A stretch of 5,305 nt of DNA from Chloroflexota bacterium (lineage in GTDB: Bacteria; Chloroflexota; Dormibacteria; Dormibacterales; Dormibacteraceae), in NCBI GenBank assembly GCA_005880755.1, contig VBGV01000160.1, forward strand, positions 1-5,305, given 5' to 3'. Numbering within the stretch: the stretch's first letter is position 1; each line of letters opens with the position of its first letter. Of this stretch, positions 4,769 to 5,305 are shown in pieces. The translations under genes and the position numbers were made by a program. The notes under the pieces are model-generated. The model was not told the origin of the DNA. It saw only the letters and a list, made by a program, of their open reading frames with translations, and made no database searches.

Positions 4769-5305
4769 CTAATTCCCGGTCGGTCCACTCTGCGTCGGAA
4801 GCATACGGGCGGGGGTCGCAAGGCCGGTGATCTCCATGCCCGATGCAAAGGGCGATGTTTTCGGCCCGTGGATCACCGTGACGGCGCCCGGTCCGGCCGC
4901 TCGCCATTGTCCGTCGCTCCAGAATGCGGCGCTCCGCTCATCGATGCCCAGCAGCGTGACGTCGGGCAGCTCGCGCTGGGCCGACTCGACCCACCTGTGA
5001 CCGAAGGTGTCGTAGTGCGGGAGCACCGCCGTGTCGGGCACGACCCCCAGCGCGTCGGTGGGCCGGCGGTTGGTGCGGTCGGGCCAGCCGGCGCGGATCA
5101 GGGTGTGGCTGCAGAGCGCCATGGCGCCGGCCGACGACCCCGCCAGCGCTGCGCCGCCTAGCCATGCCTCGAAGATCGCTCTCCAGACGCGAGAGCCGCG
5201 AAGCACCTGCGCCACCAGGCCGGGATCGCCCCCGACGAGGTAGAAGAAGCCTCCATGGCGCGCTTGGTCCGCCAACTCCTTCGAGTTGGCGTCGGTCCGT
5301 TTGAG
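4769..5305 (-). CDS. Peptidase S51 / type 1 glutamine amidotransferase-like protein (N-terminus outside window)
   Basis: The minus-strand frame is open to the right edge, and residues before TTG 5275 (LKRTDANSKE) continue naturally into the domain, so the gene is 5'-truncated and that TTG is not the start. The strand-loop FFYLVGGDPG (GGDP at 5222-5233) and the nucleophile elbow GSSAGAM (5120-5140, catalytic Ser at 5132-5134) match the S51 family of dipeptidase E and cyanophycinase. There the Ser lies in a class-I amidotransferase-like fold. LPHYDTFGHRW supplies the likely catalytic His (5015-5017). The C-terminal GIDERSAAFW and a W-x-x-x-GPGAVTVI strand are also typical of the family. The likely activity is serine peptidase or cyanophycinase-like hydrolysis of a small peptide in the cytoplasm; the substrate is not readable. 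The stop is TAG at 4769-4771. Its link to the lipid-type genes downstream is unclear because of the 168-base gap. Confidence 0.85.
   Translation of the reverse strand, partial: LKRTDANSKELADQARHGGFFYLVGGDPGLVAQVLRGSRVWRAIFEAWLGGAALAGSSAGAMALCSHTLIRAGWPDRTNRRPTDALGVVPDTAVLPHYDTFGHRWVESAQRELPDVTLLGIDERSAAFWSDGQWRAAGPGAVTVIHGPKTSPFASGMEITGLATPARMLPTQSGPTGN

Noticed and set aside
4107..4907. Minus-strand ORF of 266 codons overlapping the hydrolase and S51-like genes
   Set aside because: It lies in a different frame from two genes with clear catalytic motifs, and is Arg/Ala/Pro-rich as expected for a shadow frame.
4421..5161. Plus-strand ORF of 246 codons over the hydrolase/S51 junction
   Set aside because: It runs antisense to both genes, including the GSSAGA and GGDP motifs, and shows no domain of its own.
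5273..5275. TTG 5275 as the start of the S51-like gene
   Set aside because: The frame continues to the window edge with residues that fit the family, and the domain needs sequence before the GGDP strand.

Overview
This is a gene-dense, high-G+C window (roughly two thirds G+C by eye, not counted) with strongly G/C-ending codons, short or overlapping intergenic gaps, and GTG/TTG starts. That suggests a high-GC soil-type bacterium such as a Chloroflexota, Dormibacterota or Actinomycetota lineage. The taxon cannot be fixed from this sequence, and no rRNA, tRNA, CRISPR array, transposase or phage gene is visible.

Left half, plus strand (1-1660). The C-terminal end of a membrane protein (2-253) is followed by a 52-residue very basic protein (250-408) and a PLP-dependent threonine/serine dehydratase (405-1382). 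Each junction is a 4-base start/stop overlap (GTGA, then CTGA), so the three appear translationally coupled. The dehydratase has no ATG, GTG or TTG available upstream of its PLP-binding lysine, so a CTG start is the best reading. Fifty bases later comes a stand-alone 75-residue Lrp/AsnC ligand-binding (RAM) domain protein (1433-1660). The dehydratase lacks its own ACT regulatory domain, so the pair raises the idea of an effector-binding domain supplied in trans.

Middle (1661-2000). This convergent interval carries no complete gene of its own. It holds a near-identical second copy of the last ~229 bases of the neighbouring SDR gene (1709-1937 versus 2001-2229), joined to a 63-70 bp palindrome-rich spacer. 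A 93-codon hybrid ORF reads through spacer and copy.

Right half, minus strand (5305 down to 2001). Transcribed right to left are: a 5'-truncated peptidase S51 / class-I glutamine-amidotransferase-like protein, an alpha/beta-fold hydrolase, a PlsC-type 1-acylglycerol-3-phosphate acyltransferase, and an extended-type SDR (NAD-dependent epimerase/dehydratase-like) protein. The last three are tightly packed and look like one operon, plausibly of lipid or acyl metabolism. The acyltransferase also has a start problem: coding-like sequence continues upstream of its first conventional start (GTG 3570) with only CTG available. The SDR has lost two family hallmarks, the middle Gly of the nucleotide-binding motif and the catalytic Tyr.

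No obviously new multi-gene system is present. The most notable points are the CTG-type starts, the dehydratase/RAM pairing, the recent 3'-end duplication and the degenerate SDR.
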